From: Aureimonas phyllosphaerae
GTDB taxonomy: Bacteria > Pseudomonadota > Alphaproteobacteria > Rhizobiales > Rhizobiaceae
NCBI RefSeq assembly: GCF_900113065.1
Contig: NZ_FOOA01000010.1
Location: 1 to 64,000 of the forward strand
DNA length: 64,000 nucleotides
Direction of reading: 5' to 3'
Shown here in pieces: positions 17,374 to 27,626 of this stretch; position 1 is the stretch's first letter, and every line of letters starts with the position of its first letter. The notes beneath the pieces were generated by a model. That model ran no database searches and was not told where the DNA came from. It saw only the letters and a list, made by a program, of their open reading frames with translations. The translations under genes and the position numbers were made by a program.

Positions 17374-18402
17374 TCAGATCGACGGCGTGCCGCGCGGCGG
17401 CTCCTTCGGCTCGGCCTCGTCGACGAGCCCTTCGAACAGCGCGGTCGAGAGGTATCGCTCGGCGAAGGACGGGATGATCACGACGATCGTCTTGCCGGCG
17501 TTCTCCTCTCGCTGGCCGACCCGGATCGCGGCGGCGAGCGCCGCCCCCGACGAAATGCCGACCGGCACGCCTTCCAGACGCGCCACGAGCCGCGCGGTCT
17601 CGAACGAGTCCTCGTTGGAGATGGTCACGACCTCGTCGTAGATCTCGCGGTCGAGGATCGGCGGCGCGAAGCCCGCGCCGATGCCCTGGATCTTGTGCGG
17701 CCCCGGCGAGCCGCCCGACAGGACGGGCGACGCCTCGGGCTCGACGGCCACCACCTGCAGGCCGGGCTTGCGGCTCTTCAGGACCTGCCCCGTGCCGGTG
17801 ATCGTGCCGCCCGTGCCGATGCCGGAGACGAAGATGTCGACGTTGCCCGCCGTGTCGTTCCAGATCTCCTCGGCGGTCGTGACGCGATGGATCTGCGGGT
17901 TGGCGGGGTTCTCGAACTGCTGCGGGATCACCGCGTTCGGAATCTCGGCCTTCAGTTCCTCGGCCTTGGCGATCGCGCCCTTCATGCCGCGCGCGCCCTC
18001 GGTGAGGACGAGCTCGGCACCGAGCAGGCGCAGCATCTTGCGGCGCTCGATCGACATCGTGTCGGGCATGGTCAGGATCAGCTGGTAGCCCTTGGCGGCG
18101 GCCGCGAAGGCCAGCGCGATGCCCGTGTTGCCCGAGGTCGGCTCGATCAGGGTGTTGCGGCCGGGCTGGATGGTGCCGGCCGCCTCCAGCGCCTCCAGCA
18201 TGGCGACGCCGATGCGGTCCTTCACGGACGCGATCGGATTGAAGAACTCGAGCTTGGCGACGAGATGCGCCTTCACGCCCTTCTCGCGCGCCAGCTTGTC
18301 GAGACGCACCAGCGGCGTGTCGCCGATCGTGTCGAGGATGGAATCGTAGACCCGGCCCCGGCCATGGGTGCGCGCGGTGCTCTCGCTCGTCGGATTGTCC
18401 AT
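17374..18402 (-). CDS. cysK: Cysteine synthase A (O-acetylserine sulfhydrylase)
   Basis: This PLP enzyme makes cysteine from O-acetylserine and sulfide. The 342 residues contain the PLP lysine in [11 protein letters not shown], the Asn loop [10 protein letters not shown], the phosphate-binding glycines GTGGTITG, and the C-terminal GISSGAA segment. A slightly longer acidic C-terminal tail ([10 protein letters not shown]) and a polar N-terminus extend the usual 310-320 residue fold. Single gene with its own terminator. A cystathionine beta-synthase-like function is less likely because no extra domains are present. Confidence 0.96.
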   Translation of the reverse strand: MDNPTSESTARTHGRGRVYDSILDTIGDTPLVRLDKLAREKGVKAHLVAKLEFFNPIASVKDRIGVAMLEALEAAGTIQPGRNTLIEPTSGNTGIALAFAAAAKGYQLILTMPDTMSIERRKMLRLLGAELVLTEGARGMKGAIAKAEELKAEIPNAVIPQQFENPANPQIHRVTTAEEIWNDTAGNVDIFVSGIGTGGTITGTGQVLKSRKPGLQVVAVEPEASPVLSGGSPGPHKIQGIGAGFAPPILDREIYDEVVTISNEDSFETARLVARLEGVPVGISSGAALAAAIRVGQREENAGKTIVVIIPSFAERYLSTALFEGLVDEAEPKEPPRGTPSI

Positions 18403-18674
18403 GGGATGCGCGTCCTTTTCTCAAGTCGCCCTGCGCCCTGTGCGCATTCGGGGGCAGTGTAGGACGATCCGCGCGCGCGACACAGCCTGCCCCACCCGCG
18501 CATCCGGCCCTCGCGGGCAATATTGTGCCCCGGCCGCCGCACGTCGAGGAATGATCTTCGCCCACGGGATAACAACGGCTTGAAATCGCTTCGATTCAAT
18601 TCGACGCGCCGGCTTCACGCCCCTGCAAGGCGAAGGCGTTAGGCTAGGGGCCAAGACCGCTGCTAGGGCATGCC

Positions 18675-19514
18675 ATGCGACAGACCTCGATCGACGATCT
18701 CGTCCGCTTCTCGATGGAGCTTCTCGGCCTCACGCTGACCATGGGCGCGATCATGGTGATCGCCGCCTTCTACGCCTTCGACGGGTTCGGCCTGCCGGCC
18801 ACGCGCTCGACGCTCCTGTTCTGCCTGCTTGCGCTCTTCGGCTGCGCCCTGCCGCTGCAGATCTATGCCGCCGCGCGCATCGCGGGCCTGCGCCGACAGA
18901 ACGAGCGGCTGCACCTTGCCGCGACGCGCGACGGGCTGACGCAGGTCCTCAACCGCACGGCCTTCAAGCGCGCGGCCGAGGCCGAGATCGGCGCGACCGG
19001 CCGGCGGCGTGCGCGCGACGCCGTCCACCATACGCTGCTGATCATCGATGCCGACCACTTCAAGAAGATCAACGACCGGCTCGGGCACCATGTCGGCGAC
19101 GAAGCGCTGACGGCGATCGCCGCCACGCTGCGCCGCTCGGTGCGCCAGGACGATCTCGTCGGGCGGCTCGGCGGGGAGGAGTTCGCGATCCTCCTGCGGG
19201 ACGCGGGGCTGGAGGAGGCGCGGATCGTCGCCGAGCGCCTGCGCCGTGCGATCGAACGGCTGGAGGTCGGCCCGGCCGACCGGCGCACGCGCCTGTCAGT
19301 CTCGGCCGGGGGTGTTGCGTTTCGCGGCCCTGTCGCCTTCCAGGCGCTCTACAAGATGGCGGACGCCAACCTCTACCAGGCGAAGCGGACCGGCCGGAAC
19401 CGCGTGGAGCTCACGCGTCTCGGCGCGCTGGCGCGTGGGGCCACGATCGAGGGCAAGCCGGTGGAGCGGCATCTGCGCGAGGCGAAGGACGCACGCCGCA
19501 TCGCGGCACGCTGA
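18675..19514 (+). CDS. Membrane diguanylate cyclase (GGDEF domain)
   Basis: This protein is predicted to make cyclic di-GMP. Residues 15-37 and 45-70 are hydrophobic helices that anchor it in the inner membrane. The GGDEF domain runs from about residue 80 to 250. The active-site motif is GGEEF at 166-170, and the metal/substrate segment is DADHFKKINDRLGHHVGD. A product-inhibition site RxxD (R157-D160) lies five residues before GGEEF. All key residues are intact, so it is probably active and feedback-inhibited. No EAL or sensor domain is fused. Confidence 0.94.
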   Translation: MRQTSIDDLVRFSMELLGLTLTMGAIMVIAAFYAFDGFGLPATRSTLLFCLLALFGCALPLQIYAAARIAGLRRQNERLHLAATRDGLTQVLNRTAFKRAAEAEIGATGRRRARDAVHHTLLIIDADHFKKINDRLGHHVGDEALTAIAATLRRSVRQDDLVGRLGGEEFAILLRDAGLEEARIVAERLRRAIERLEVGPADRRTRLSVSAGGVAFRGPVAFQALYKMADANLYQAKRTGRNRVELTRLGALARGATIEGKPVERHLREAKDARRIAAR

Positions 19515-19525
19515 TCGCCGGCCGG

Positions 19526-20143
19526 TCAGGCCCGGCGCGCGAGCGTCCAGACCGCGGCCCCGGCCAGAAACAGGGCGGCGCTGCGGTTCAGCCGCGCCAG
19601 CATGGCGGGCCGGCGCAGGAAGCCGCGCGCCCGCGCGGCGAGCGCCGCATAGGGCGTCATCACCATGACGAGCACCGCGGTCGTCATGAGCGCCAGCACG
19701 AGATAGTCGGACACGGTGACGTGCCGGAGGTCCACCAGCGTCGGCACGAGGGCGAGGTAGAAGACGATCGTCTTCGGGTTTCCGAGCGTCACCACGAGAC
19801 CGGCCAGAAAGCTTCGAGAGGCGCGCTCGTCGGTCAGCGCGGACACCTGCGTCCCATCGCCGGCCGAGCGCCACAGGCGCCAGGCGAGCCACAGGAGATA
19901 GGCCGCGCCCCCGTAGCGCACGAGGACGAAGAGGCTTCCCAGCATGTCGGCCACGAGCGCCAGTCCGAACACCGCCGCCGACAAGTAGACGAGATCGCCG
20001 ATCACAAGACCGGCGGCAAAGGCCATGCCATGGCGAAAGCCGGCGCCGAGCGCCCTCGCCACCAGCGCGACGACGCCGGGACCGGGCACTGCTGCCGCGA
20101 TGCCGAGCGCCAGGGCATAGGCGAGAAATCCGGCCAGCGTCAT
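19526..20143 (-). CDS. LysE/RhtB-family amino acid exporter
   Basis: This inner-membrane exporter has 205 residues and about six hydrophobic segments. The family N-terminal pattern is visible as AVPGPGVVALVARALGAGFRHG, followed by VIGDLVYL and the charged TLGNPKTIVFYLALVP motif. It lies six bases after dut on the same strand and is convergent with the diguanylate cyclase gene. The substrate may be an amino acid such as threonine, homoserine or lysine, but this cannot be read from sequence. Confidence 0.92.
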   Translation of the reverse strand: MTLAGFLAYALALGIAAAVPGPGVVALVARALGAGFRHGMAFAAGLVIGDLVYLSAAVFGLALVADMLGSLFVLVRYGGAAYLLWLAWRLWRSAGDGTQVSALTDERASRSFLAGLVVTLGNPKTIVFYLALVPTLVDLRHVTVSDYLVLALMTTAVLVMVMTPYAALAARARGFLRRPAMLARLNRSAALFLAGAAVWTLARRA

Positions 20144-20149
20144 CGCACC

Positions 20150-20605
20150 CTACCTCCCTGTCGATCCGAAGCCGCCGGCCCCGCGCGCCGAAGCCGACAC
20201 CGTTTCCACCACGTCGAACCCGGCCTGCACCACCGGGGCGACCACGATCTGCGCGATGCGCTCGCCGCGCGTGATGGTGAAGGGCTCGGCCCCGAGATTG
20301 ACAAGGATCGCCATCACCTCGCCCCGGTAATCGCAGTCGACCGTGCCGGGGCTGTTGAGGACGGTGACGCCGTGGCGCGCGGCGAGCCCGGAGCGTGGGC
20401 GCACCTGCACCTCCCAGCCGTCCGGAATGTCCATTACGAGGCCCGTCGGCACCAGGGCGCGACCCTGCGGCTCCAGCACCAGGGGCTCGGCCAGCGCGGC
20501 GCGGATGTCGGCGCCGGCCGCGCCCGCCGACTGGTAGGCGGGCAGGTCGAGGCCTTCGGCGTGGGGCAGGCGGCGGATGCCGATCCGGGGTCGCGTGGTG
20601 CTCAT
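20150..20605 (-). CDS. dut: Deoxyuridine 5'-triphosphate nucleotidohydrolase (dUTPase)
   Basis: This trimeric enzyme hydrolyses dUTP to dUMP, keeping uracil out of DNA. The 151 residues show all five motifs: [31 protein letters not shown] with the catalytic Asp; [12 protein letters not shown]; and the Gly-rich tail [12 protein letters not shown]. The start was placed at 20603-20605, where ATGA overlaps the coaBC stop; the longer upstream frame is coaBC shadow. Pairing with coaBC is common in bacteria. Confidence 0.97.
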   Translation of the reverse strand: MSTTRPRIGIRRLPHAEGLDLPAYQSAGAAGADIRAALAEPLVLEPQGRALVPTGLVMDIPDGWEVQVRPRSGLAARHGVTVLNSPGTVDCDYRGEVMAILVNLGAEPFTITRGERIAQIVVAPVVQAGFDVVETVSASARGAGGFGSTGR

Positions 20606-21813
20606 GGTCTGCCGGTTTCCGCCAATCGCCGCGCGATGTCCAGCGCCAGCCGGTCGGCGACCGCCCCCTTCGGCATCCTCGGCCATTCCTCGACGCCGTC
20701 GCGCGAGACGAGCCGCACCGTGTTCGCCTCGCCACCCATGACGTCGCCGGACACGTCGTTGGCGACGATGAGGTCGGCGCCCTTGCGCTCGAGCTTGGCA
20801 GCGGCGTTTTCGAGGAGATCGCGCGTTTCGGCGGCAAACCCGACGACCAGCGCCGGACGACGCGGCCCGATGCCGACCGTGCGCAGGATGTCGGGGTTCT
20901 CGACGAGATGCAGCGACGGTGGCCCTTCAGGGCCCTTCTTGATCTTGTGGGCGGCGTCGCCCTCCATGCGCCAGTCGGCGACGGCCGCCACGAACACCGC
21001 GGCATCGGCCGGGAGCGCCGCCTCGACCGCCGCCAGCATCTCGCGCGCCGTCTCGACATGGACGGTCGACACATCCGGCGGATCGGCGAGCGCCACGGGC
21101 CCCGACACCAGCGTCACGCGCGCGCCGAGCCGCGCAAGGCTCGCCGCGATCGCATGTCCCTGCCGCCCGGACGAGCGGTTGGCGATGTAGCGGACGGGAT
21201 CGATCGGCTCGTGGGTGGGGCCGGAGGTCACGAGGATGTGCCGGCCGGCGAGCGGTCCAGCACCGGTCCCGAGGATCGCCTCGGCGGCGGCCACGATCTC
21301 CAGCGGCTCGGCTATTCGCCCCTCACCGCTCTCGCCGCTCTCGGCCATCTCGCCGCGGTTCGGCCCAACGAAATGGAGGCCGTCGCCTTTCAGCGTCTCA
21401 AGGCTCCGCCGGGTCGCAGGATGGGTCCACATGGCCGGGTTCATGGCGGGTGCCAGCAGCACCGGCGCGCGGGTCGCGAGCAGGATCGCGCCGGCGAGAT
21501 CGTCCCCGATCCCGGCCGCCATCTTGCCCATGCGCGTCGCGCTCGCCGGTGCGAGGATCACGAGGTCGGCACCGCGCGCGAGGCGGATATGGCCGACGTC
21601 CTGCTCGTCGTCGCGATCGAACAGCTCGCCGTAGACCTTGGTGCCGGCCAGCACGCCGACCGACAGGGGCGTCACGAACTCGGCCGCCGCCCGCGTCATC
21701 ACCGGTGTCACCTTCGCCCCCCGCTCGCGCAGGCGCCGGATGAGGTCGAGCCCCTTGTAGGCCGCGATGCCGCCGCCGATGATGAGAAGGATGCGCTTGT
21801 CGGCAAGGGTCAT
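20602..21813 (-). CDS. coaBC: Bifunctional phosphopantothenoylcysteine decarboxylase/synthase
   Basis: This enzyme carries out two steps of coenzyme A synthesis. The 403 residues comprise an N-terminal flavin-binding decarboxylase (CoaC, about 1-185; [45 protein letters not shown]) and a C-terminal CTP-dependent synthase (Coa[29 protein letters not shown] and [16 protein letters not shown]). The ATG overlaps the stop of the upstream PIN-domain gene (21810-21813) and its own stop overlaps dut. An essential gene is therefore coupled to a toxin-antitoxin pair. Confidence 0.97.
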   Translation of the reverse strand: MTLADKRILLIIGGGIAAYKGLDLIRRLRERGAKVTPVMTRAAAEFVTPLSVGVLAGTKVYGELFDRDDEQDVGHIRLARGADLVILAPASATRMGKMAAGIGDDLAGAILLATRAPVLLAPAMNPAMWTHPATRRSLETLKGDGLHFVGPNRGEMAESGESGEGRIAEPLEIVAAAEAILGTGAGPLAGRHILVTSGPTHEPIDPVRYIANRSSGRQGHAIAASLARLGARVTLVSGPVALADPPDVSTVHVETAREMLAAVEAALPADAAVFVAAVADWRMEGDAAHKIKKGPEGPPSLHLVENPDILRTVGIGPRRPALVVGFAAETRDLLENAAAKLERKGADLIVANDVSGDVMGGEANTVRLVSRDGVEEWPRMPKGAVADRLALDIARRLAETGRP

Positions 21814-22217
21814 GGCGGGCTCGCGAGGGCGGAGCGGACATCGGTATGGATGAAGTCGTCGCCCTTGAAGAGCAGCGGCGCGTCGAGCGCGCGCGCGAGC
21901 GCATACGAGAAGCAGTCGCCGAAGTTCAGGCGGGCGGGATGGCCGGAGCCGCGGCCGTAGCGGGAGTAGGCTTCGGCCGCCACTCGCCTCTGTCCTTCAT
22001 CGAAAGGTTCGATCCGGACCGCCGCCTTCTCGAGAAGCGCGCTCATTCGGACGCTGCCGGCCTGTCCCCATCTGCCGCGAGCGACGATGTCCACTTCGAA
22101 CGCCGTCCCGGCAGACAAGGACACTTCTCTCTGTTCGCTCAGAAGGGCGCTGAATGCGTCGGCCTCCGGCTCGTCCGCCAGGATTGCGATGAGAGCGGAG
22201 GTGTCGAGGACGATCAC
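21810..22217 (-). CDS. vapC: PIN-domain ribonuclease toxin (VapC/FitB type)
   Basis: This is a predicted Mg-dependent RNase toxin of a type II toxin-antitoxin pair. The 135 residues begin with MIVLDTSALIAIL (Asp5), followed by an acidic position near 16-18, the FGDCFSYALA segment with the third Asp near 100, and GDDF near the end, giving the four-acid PIN active site. ATGA overlaps occur at both ends: with the antitoxin upstream (22214-22217) and with coaBC downstream. The active-site residues appear intact, so the toxin is probably functional. Confidence 0.92.
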   Translation of the reverse strand: MIVLDTSALIAILADEPEADAFSALLSEQREVSLSAGTAFEVDIVARGRWGQAGSVRMSALLEKAAVRIEPFDEGQRRVAAEAYSRYGRGSGHPARLNFGDCFSYALARALDAPLLFKGDDFIHTDVRSALASPP

Positions 22218-22474
22218 GGAAGGTAGTCGTAGAGTTCGTCCGAAACTGCCTTCTGGTCGATGGGCTCGAGCGGCGGCTGCCGCAGTGCACGGAGTTGCTC
22301 GTAGATGACCCTGGCCTCGGCCTCGCTCCGCAGTCGTGGCTTTCGCTCCTCCGCCACGAGGTTCTGCAGTGCCAGCCGCAGGTCCTGCTCCATCGATCGT
22401 CCGTTGCGCGCCGCGCGGATCTGAAGCTTGCGCTTCAGGTCGTCGTCGATGTTTCGGATCGTCAGGCTCGCCAT
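22214..22474 (-). CDS. vapB: FitA/VapB-like ribbon-helix-helix antitoxin
   Basis: This antitoxin binds and neutralises the adjacent PIN toxin and autoregulates the operon. It has 86 residues from the ATG at 22472-22474; residues 1-40 form a ribbon-helix-helix (ASLTIRNIDDDLKRKLQIRA, RSMEQDLRLAL), and the C-terminal part is the toxin-binding tail (VIYEQLRAL, DELYDYLP). An in-frame ATG at 22526-22528 is less likely because it would include the operator. A perfect 7-bp inverted repeat lies 36-58 bases upstream. Confidence 0.88.
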   Translation of the reverse strand: MASLTIRNIDDDLKRKLQIRAARNGRSMEQDLRLALQNLVAEERKPRLRSEAEARVIYEQLRALRQPPLEPIDQKAVSDELYDYLP

Positions 22475-22509
22475 CGCCCTGTCTCCCGTTGAGAGCTGCA
22501 GGCTAGATA

Positions 22510-22532
22510 GTGATTGATGGCAATGCAATCAC
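22510..22532 (-). promoter_or_regulatory. Probable VapB operator
   Basis: GTGATTG (22510-22516) and CAATCAC (22526-22532) form a perfect inverted repeat with a nine-base spacer, directly upstream of the antitoxin gene. Ribbon-helix-helix antitoxins bind such repeats, so autoregulation here is a reasonable inference. Confidence 0.6.
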
Positions 22533-22547
22533 CCGCCTCGCTACCCC

Positions 22548-24134
22548 CTACCCGAACGTCAGCTGCCAAGCGATCACCACCAGTGCGATGGCGGAGGCCA
22601 CCTGCGCAATGTGGCTGATGATGAGGCCGGTGCGCGATTCCTTGGCGAGTTCCATCAGGTCGTCGTCGTTGATGTGGATGCCGTTCTCGATGAGGTCGGG
22701 CATGTTGTTGGCGAAGACCTCGAGGCCGGCCGCAAAGTCCGGGAAGCGGTGGATCACCCGGCCGATCGCCTCCAGACCCTTCTTGGCGTCGCGCAGCTTG
22801 GCCGCGGGGCCGAGTTCGGAGACGATGTAGTCGGTCACCACCGGCTCGGCCGCTTCCCACATGTTGAAGCGCGGGTCGTAGGAGCGCGCGACGCCCTCCA
22901 CCACCACCATCGTCTTCTGCAGGAGCACGAGTTCGGGCCGCGTCTGCATGTCGAAGAGTTCCGTCACCTCGAAGAGGAGGGTGAGGAGATGGGCCATGGA
23001 GATGGTCTCGGCCGGCTGGCCGTGGATCGGCTCGCCGATGGCGCGCAGCGCCTGCGCGAAGGACAGGACATCCTGCGTGCGCGGCACGTAGCCCGCCTCG
23101 AAATGCACCTCGGCGACGCGCTGGTAGTCGCGGCGGATGAAGCCGTAGAGGATCTCGGCGAGGAACCGGCGGGAATCTGCGGTCAGGCGGCCGACGATGC
23201 CAAGATCCACCGCTACGATCGTCCCGTCCGGCACCACGAAGAGGTTTCCGGGATGCATGTCGGCGTGGAAGAAGCCGTCGCGCATCGAATGACGCAGGAA
23301 CGACTGGACGAGGTCGACGCCGAGGCGCGGCAGGTCGTGCCCCGCCGCGCGTACCGCCGCCACGTCGTTCATCTTGATGCCGTCGATCCACTCCATCGTC
23401 AGCACGTCGCGGCCCGTGCGCTCCCAGTCGATGCCGGGCACGCGGAAATGCGGATCGTTCGCGACGTTGTCGGCCATTTCCGACGAGGCCGCCGCCTCGA
23501 GACGAAGGTCCATTTCGATGCGGGTCGACTGGGCGAGCGTTTCCACCACCGCGATGGGACGCAGGCGGCGCGAGGAGCGAACGAAGGTCTCGAGAACGCG
23601 GGCGATGAAGGCGAAGGCCTCCAACTCGCGCCGGAAGCGCACGCGCACGCCCGGCCGGATGACCTTGACCGCGACGTCGCGATACGCGCCGTCCCGCGTC
23701 AGGACGCGCGCCTTGTGGACCTGCGCGATCGAGGCGGCGCCCACCACGTCGCCGAACTCGACGAAGAGGTCGTCGATGCGCCGGCCGAGCGTCACCTCGA
23801 TGTCGCGGATCGCCTGCTCGCGCGGGAACGGCGGCACCTTGTCCTGCAGCTGGCTGAGCTCAACCGCGATCTCGGTGCCGACGATGTCGGGGCGCGTCGC
23901 CAGGAACTGGCCGAGCTTGACGTAGGAGGGGCCCAGCCGGTTCAGCGCCTGACTGAGGCGCTCCGAGCGCGCCGCGCGCCGGGCCGAACGCCGCGCCATC
24001 AGGCCGGCCAGACGATGGGCGAGCGCGGCCATTGGCGGCAGGCCCTCGGCGGGCAGGGCCGAGAACACGCCCTCGCGCACCAGAATGTAGACCGCCCGCA
24101 GGAGGGCGAAGGTGCCGGTGATGGGGTTGCTCAA
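22548..24134 (-). CDS. ubiB: UbiB-type ABC1/ADCK kinase-like ubiquinone biosynthesis protein
   Basis: This membrane-associated atypical kinase/ATPase is required for ubiquinone synthesis. The 528 residues have the UbiB KxGQ motif (VKLGQFLATRPD), an Ala-rich nucleotide loop (GAASIAQVHKARV), the kinase-like DGFFHADMHPGNLFV and a DLG metal motif (VAVDLGIVG), and a C-terminal hydrophobic pair of helices (SHIAQVASAIALVVIAWQL). It lies three bases after ubiE on the same strand, a common pairing. Length and motifs are normal. Confidence 0.96.
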   Translation of the reverse strand: MSNPITGTFALLRAVYILVREGVFSALPAEGLPPMAALAHRLAGLMARRSARRAARSERLSQALNRLGPSYVKLGQFLATRPDIVGTEIAVELSQLQDKVPPFPREQAIRDIEVTLGRRIDDLFVEFGDVVGAASIAQVHKARVLTRDGAYRDVAVKVIRPGVRVRFRRELEAFAFIARVLETFVRSSRRLRPIAVVETLAQSTRIEMDLRLEAAASSEMADNVANDPHFRVPGIDWERTGRDVLTMEWIDGIKMNDVAAVRAAGHDLPRLGVDLVQSFLRHSMRDGFFHADMHPGNLFVVPDGTIVAVDLGIVGRLTADSRRFLAEILYGFIRRDYQRVAEVHFEAGYVPRTQDVLSFAQALRAIGEPIHGQPAETISMAHLLTLLFEVTELFDMQTRPELVLLQKTMVVVEGVARSYDPRFNMWEAAEPVVTDYIVSELGPAAKLRDAKKGLEAIGRVIHRFPDFAAGLEVFANNMPDLIENGIHINDDDLMELAKESRTGLIISHIAQVASAIALVVIAWQLTFG

Positions 24135-24137
24135 AGC

Positions 24138-24917
24138 CTAGAGCTTCCAGCCCGAATGGATCGCCGCGATGCCGCCCGTCAGATTGCGGTGCGTCACGCG
24201 CTCGAAGCCGGCGCGCCGGATCGCGGCCTCGAAGTTCATCTGGTTGGGGAAGCGGCGGATCGATTCCACGAGATACTCGTAGGACGCCCGGTCCTTTGCG
24301 ACGGCGCCGCCGATCGCGGGGATCGCCTTGAAGCTCCACAGGTCGTAGACCTTGTCGAGGACTGGCAGGTCGACCTCGGAGAATTCGAGGCACAGGAAGC
24401 GCCCGCCCGGCTTCAGCACGCGATAGGCCTCCGCGAGCGCCAGATCGATGCGCGGCACGTTCCGGATGCCGAAAGCGATCGTGTAGGCGTCGAAGCTGTC
24501 GTCCGGGAGCTTGAGGTCCTCGGCGTTGCCCTCGACGAAGGCGAGGTTGCCGGCGAGGCCGCGCTTCTCCGCGCGTTCGGCGCCGACCTGAAGCATCGAG
24601 GCGTTGATGTCGAGGACGGCGCCCTCGGCCGCGCCGCGCGAGGCTTCCACGATGCGGAAGGCGATGTCGCCGGTGCCGCCCGCAACATCGAGGAAGCGCC
24701 AGCCGGGCCGGCGCGAGGGCGCGAGCCACTGCACCATGGCGTCCTTCCAGACGCGGTGCAGGCCGGCCGACATGAGATCGTTCATCAGGTCGTAGTTCGA
24801 GGCGACGCGGTGGAACACCTCGTTCACGCGAGCCTGCTTCTCCTCGCGGCCCGAGACCGTCTCGAAACCGTAGGAGGTTTCCATGCCCTCCGTTGCGCCG
24901 ACGCGGGTTCGCGACAT
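24138..24917 (-). CDS. ubiE: Demethylmenaquinone/2-polyprenyl benzoquinol C-methyltransferase
   Basis: This SAM-dependent C-methyltransferase acts in ubiquinone synthesis. The 259-residue product from the ATG at 24915-24917 has a GAGG ribosome site. The SAM motif is [15 protein letters not shown]; family signatures are [17 protein letters not shown] and the [21 protein letters not shown] region. An in-frame upstream extension to 25037 overlaps the divergent mutM promoter and is unlikely. It forms a two-gene unit with ubiB. Confidence 0.96.
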   Translation of the reverse strand: MSRTRVGATEGMETSYGFETVSGREEKQARVNEVFHRVASNYDLMNDLMSAGLHRVWKDAMVQWLAPSRRPGWRFLDVAGGTGDIAFRIVEASRGAAEGAVLDINASMLQVGAERAEKRGLAGNLAFVEGNAEDLKLPDDSFDAYTIAFGIRNVPRIDLALAEAYRVLKPGGRFLCLEFSEVDLPVLDKVYDLWSFKAIPAIGGAVAKDRASYEYLVESIRRFPNQMNFEAAIRRAGFERVTHRNLTGGIAAIHSGWKL

Positions 24918-25057
24918 GCTGATCGACCTCTCGAGTATTTGGGCACCCTGGCGGCGTCGCCCACGGGCGGACCCATAGCGGAACGGGCGCAGGCACGCCA
25001 TGTCTTGTGGCGCGCCTGCATCCGGGGCGCGTCCCATGCCGGAGATGATAAGCAGCG

Positions 25058-25957
25058 ATGCCCGAATTGCCAGAGGTCGAGACCGTCCGCCGCGGGCTGG
25101 CGCCGGTGATGGAGGGGGCGCGGATCGCCCGCGTCGAGACGCGGCGCGAGGCCCTGCGCTTTCCCCTCCCCGATCGTTTCGCCGCCCGCCTCGAGGGCCG
25201 GCGCATCCTCTCGCTCGGGCGGCGGGCGAAATATCTCCTCGCCGAGATCGAGGGGGACCTCCTTCTGGCCATGCATCTCGGCATGTCCGGGTCGTTTCGG
25301 ATCGAAGGCATCGACGGGACGGACGCGGCCGAGCCGGTGGCGGGCGCGGCCTTCCATCTCGCGCGCTCCGAGGACCGGCTGCACGACCACGTCCTCTTCC
25401 ATCTCGACACGCCCGCCGCGCGCATCGTCTTCAACGACCCGCGGCGCTTCGGCTACATGAGCCTGATCGAGGCGGCAGCACGCGACACGCATCCGCATTT
25501 CCGGGCGCTCGGCATCGAGCCGACCGGCAACGCTTTGTCCGGCGAGGCACTGGCGCCGCGCCTCAAGGGCAAGGCGGCGCCATTGAAGGCCGCACTTCTC
25601 GACCAGACGATCATCGCGGGCCTCGGCAATATCTATGTCTGCGAAGCCCTGTGGCGCGCCCGCCTGTCGCCGCGCCGCCTCGCCGGCACGCTGGTGAAGG
25701 TCGACGGCCGGCCGACCCGCCGCCTCGACGAGCTGGCGCTCCATATTCGCGAGACGATCCGCGACGCGATCGAGGCCGGCGGCTCGACCTTGCGCGACTA
25801 TCGCCAGGCGGACGGTGCGCTCGGTTATTTCCAGCATCGCTTCTCGGTCTACGACCGCGAGGGCGAGCCCTGCCGGCGCGAGGGCTGCCGAGGCATCGTC
25901 CAGCGGATCGTGCAGTCCGGTCGCTCGACCTTCTTCTGTCCGGTCTGCCAGCGGTGA
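25058..25957 (+). CDS. mutM: Formamidopyrimidine-DNA glycosylase
   Basis: This base-excision repair enzyme removes 8-oxoguanine and formamidopyrimidines. The 299 residues begin [13 protein letters not shown], with Pro2/Glu3 as catalytic residues after Met removal. The H2TH region includes [18 protein letters not shown], and the C-terminal zinc finger has four cysteines (CRREGC ... FFCPVC) with the conserved RSTFFC stretch. Divergent from ubiE. The stop overlaps the GTG of the next gene (GTGA). Confidence 0.97.
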   Translation: MPELPEVETVRRGLAPVMEGARIARVETRREALRFPLPDRFAARLEGRRILSLGRRAKYLLAEIEGDLLLAMHLGMSGSFRIEGIDGTDAAEPVAGAAFHLARSEDRLHDHVLFHLDTPAARIVFNDPRRFGYMSLIEAAARDTHPHFRALGIEPTGNALSGEALAPRLKGKAAPLKAALLDQTIIAGLGNIYVCEALWRARLSPRRLAGTLVKVDGRPTRRLDELALHIRETIRDAIEAGGSTLRDYRQADGALGYFQHRFSVYDREGEPCRREGCRGIVQRIVQSGRSTFFCPVCQR

Positions 25958-26292
25958 CGGACCGCTATCCGCGCACGCCGGACGGGCGCTACTTCGTCGC
26001 CCGCGGCCGGCTCTGGCGTTCGTCCGACCCCCGCCTTCCCGAAGCCGAACGGGAGGCGGCCGTCCACGACCTGATGGATGCCCGTCGCGCCGTGCGCGAT
26101 GCGGCAGACGACGAAGCGCGGCGGGCCGCACGCCGCCGCGTCGATGCCGCCAAGCGCGCGCTCGGCGAGCGCGGCCCCGTCTGGTGGGCGGACGGCGCGC
26201 GCGACTGGACGCGCTTTTCGCCGAAGAACACGCCCTATGCCGAATGGTTTTCAGGGCTCGCCGCTGCCGAGCGTGAGGCGGCCGGCGGCTGA
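25954..26292 (+). CDS. Conserved hypothetical protein coupled to mutM
   Basis: This is a 112-residue protein starting at the GTG at 25954-25956, which overlaps the mutM stop (GTGA). It opens with [21 protein letters not shown], has a charged Arg/Ala-rich helix ([34 protein letters not shown]), and ends with RGPVWWADG and a KNTPYAEWF-like segment. No catalytic motif is recognised. Such small proteins beside mutM occur in related genomes (family recollection only). Coupling suggests a shared transcript. Confidence 0.72.
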   Translation: MTDRYPRTPDGRYFVARGRLWRSSDPRLPEAEREAAVHDLMDARRAVRDAADDEARRAARRRVDAAKRALGERGPVWWADGARDWTRFSPKNTPYAEWFSGLAAAEREAAGG

Positions 26293-26350
26293 GACGCTTG
26301 GCGGCAACGCCGCCCGCCCCTATCCTTGGCCGGACAACGGGAGGTCGAGC

Positions 26351-27124
26351 ATGGACTACACGAGCATCAAGGTGGAGCGCCGCGGCCGGGTCGGCTGGAT
26401 GACGATCGATCGCCCCAAGGCGCTGAACGCCCTCAATACCCAGGTCCTGACCGAGCTTCTCCAAGCCTCCGACGCCTTCGCGGCCGATGCCGAGGTCGGC
26501 GCCGTGGTGCTGACCGGCTCCGAGCGGGCCTTCGCCGCCGGGGCCGACATCAAGGAGATGCAGCCCTTCGGCTTCGCGGAGGCCTACCTTTCCGACTTCG
26601 CCAGCGGCTGGGACCGCTTCGCCAACGCCCGCAAGCCGATGATCGCGGCGGTCGCGGGCTATGCGCTCGGCGGCGGCTGCGAGGTCGCCATGATGTGCGA
26701 TTTCATCATCGCGGCCGAATCGGCAAAGTTCGGCCAGCCGGAGATCACGCTCGGCGTCCTGCCCGGCATGGGCGGCACGCAGCGCATGGCGCGCGCCATC
26801 GGCAAGGCGAAGACCATGGATCTCTGCCTCACCGGCCGGATGATGGACGCCGGGGAAGCCGAGCGGTCCGGCCTCGTCGCGCGCGTCGTGCCCGATGCCG
26901 AACTCCTCGCGGAAGCCCAGAAGGCGGCCGAGATCATCGCCGGCTTCTCGTTGCCTGCCGCGATGATGGCCAAGGAGGCGATCAATCGGGCTTTCGACAC
27001 GACGCTGACGGAGGGGCTTCGCGCCGAGCGCCGCCTCTTCGCCGCCGCCTTCTCGCTGGAGGACCAGAAAGAGGGCATGGGGGCGTTCGTCGAGAAGCGG
27101 AAGCCGAACTTCCGGCATCGCTGA
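26351..27124 (+). CDS. Enoyl-CoA hydratase/isomerase family protein
   Basis: This crotonase-fold enzyme probably hydrates 2-trans-enoyl-CoA. The 257 residues start at the ATG at 26351, after GGGAGGT. The oxyanion-hole segment [11 protein letters not shown] and the second loop [19 protein letters not shown] are present. Catalytic glutamates occur in GGGCEVAM and [16 protein letters not shown], as in EchA/ECHS1-type enzymes. Length is standard. It stands between the mutM unit and rpsT. Confidence 0.95.
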   Translation: MDYTSIKVERRGRVGWMTIDRPKALNALNTQVLTELLQASDAFAADAEVGAVVLTGSERAFAAGADIKEMQPFGFAEAYLSDFASGWDRFANARKPMIAAVAGYALGGGCEVAMMCDFIIAAESAKFGQPEITLGVLPGMGGTQRMARAIGKAKTMDLCLTGRMMDAGEAERSGLVARVVPDAELLAEAQKAAEIIAGFSLPAAMMAKEAINRAFDTTLTEGLRAERRLFAAAFSLEDQKEGMGAFVEKRKPNFRHR

Positions 27125-27328
27125 CGGGTCTCGCCCGCCGACCGTTGACGAGGCGGGCGCTTGGTCCTATAAGCGCGCCAGATTTCAGGCGGCACCCACG
27201 GTGCGGCCTTTCGCGCCTTGCCGCTCGGGTTCTCGTTCGGCTCGGCGGCTTCACGCTGAAACCATTCGCGCGGAGACAGGCGGCCCGGTTGGCCGTTCGG
27301 TTCCGCGTCAAGCCGAGAGAGACTGAAC

Positions 27329-27598
27329 ATGGCCAATACGCCGTCGGCCAAGAAGGCCGCCCGCAAGATCGCCCGCCGCACCGCGATCAACCGCGACCGC
27401 CGTTCGCGCGTCCGCACCTTCCTGCGCAAGGTCGAGGAAGCGATCCTGTCGGGCGACAAGGCTGCTGCCCAGGCCGCCTTCAAACTGGCCGAGCCGGAGC
27501 TGGCGCGTGCGGCCTCCAAGGGCGTGATGCATCGCAACACGGTCTCCCGCAAGATCTCGCGCCTGTCGAGCCGCGTGAAGGCCGTCGGCGCGGCCTGA
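27329..27598 (+). CDS. rpsT: 30S ribosomal protein S20
   Basis: This is a primary 16S rRNA-binding small-subunit protein. The 89 residues start [23 protein letters not shown], highly basic and helical, and end with [15 protein letters not shown]. The length is usual. Located upstream of dnaA as in many Hyphomicrobiales, with its own terminator. Confidence 0.97.
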   Translation: MANTPSAKKAARKIARRTAINRDRRSRVRTFLRKVEEAILSGDKAAAQAAFKLAEPELARAASKGVMHRNTVSRKISRLSSRVKAVGAA

Positions 27599-27626
27599 TC
27601 GGCTCCACGATATCGCTGACAGGAGG

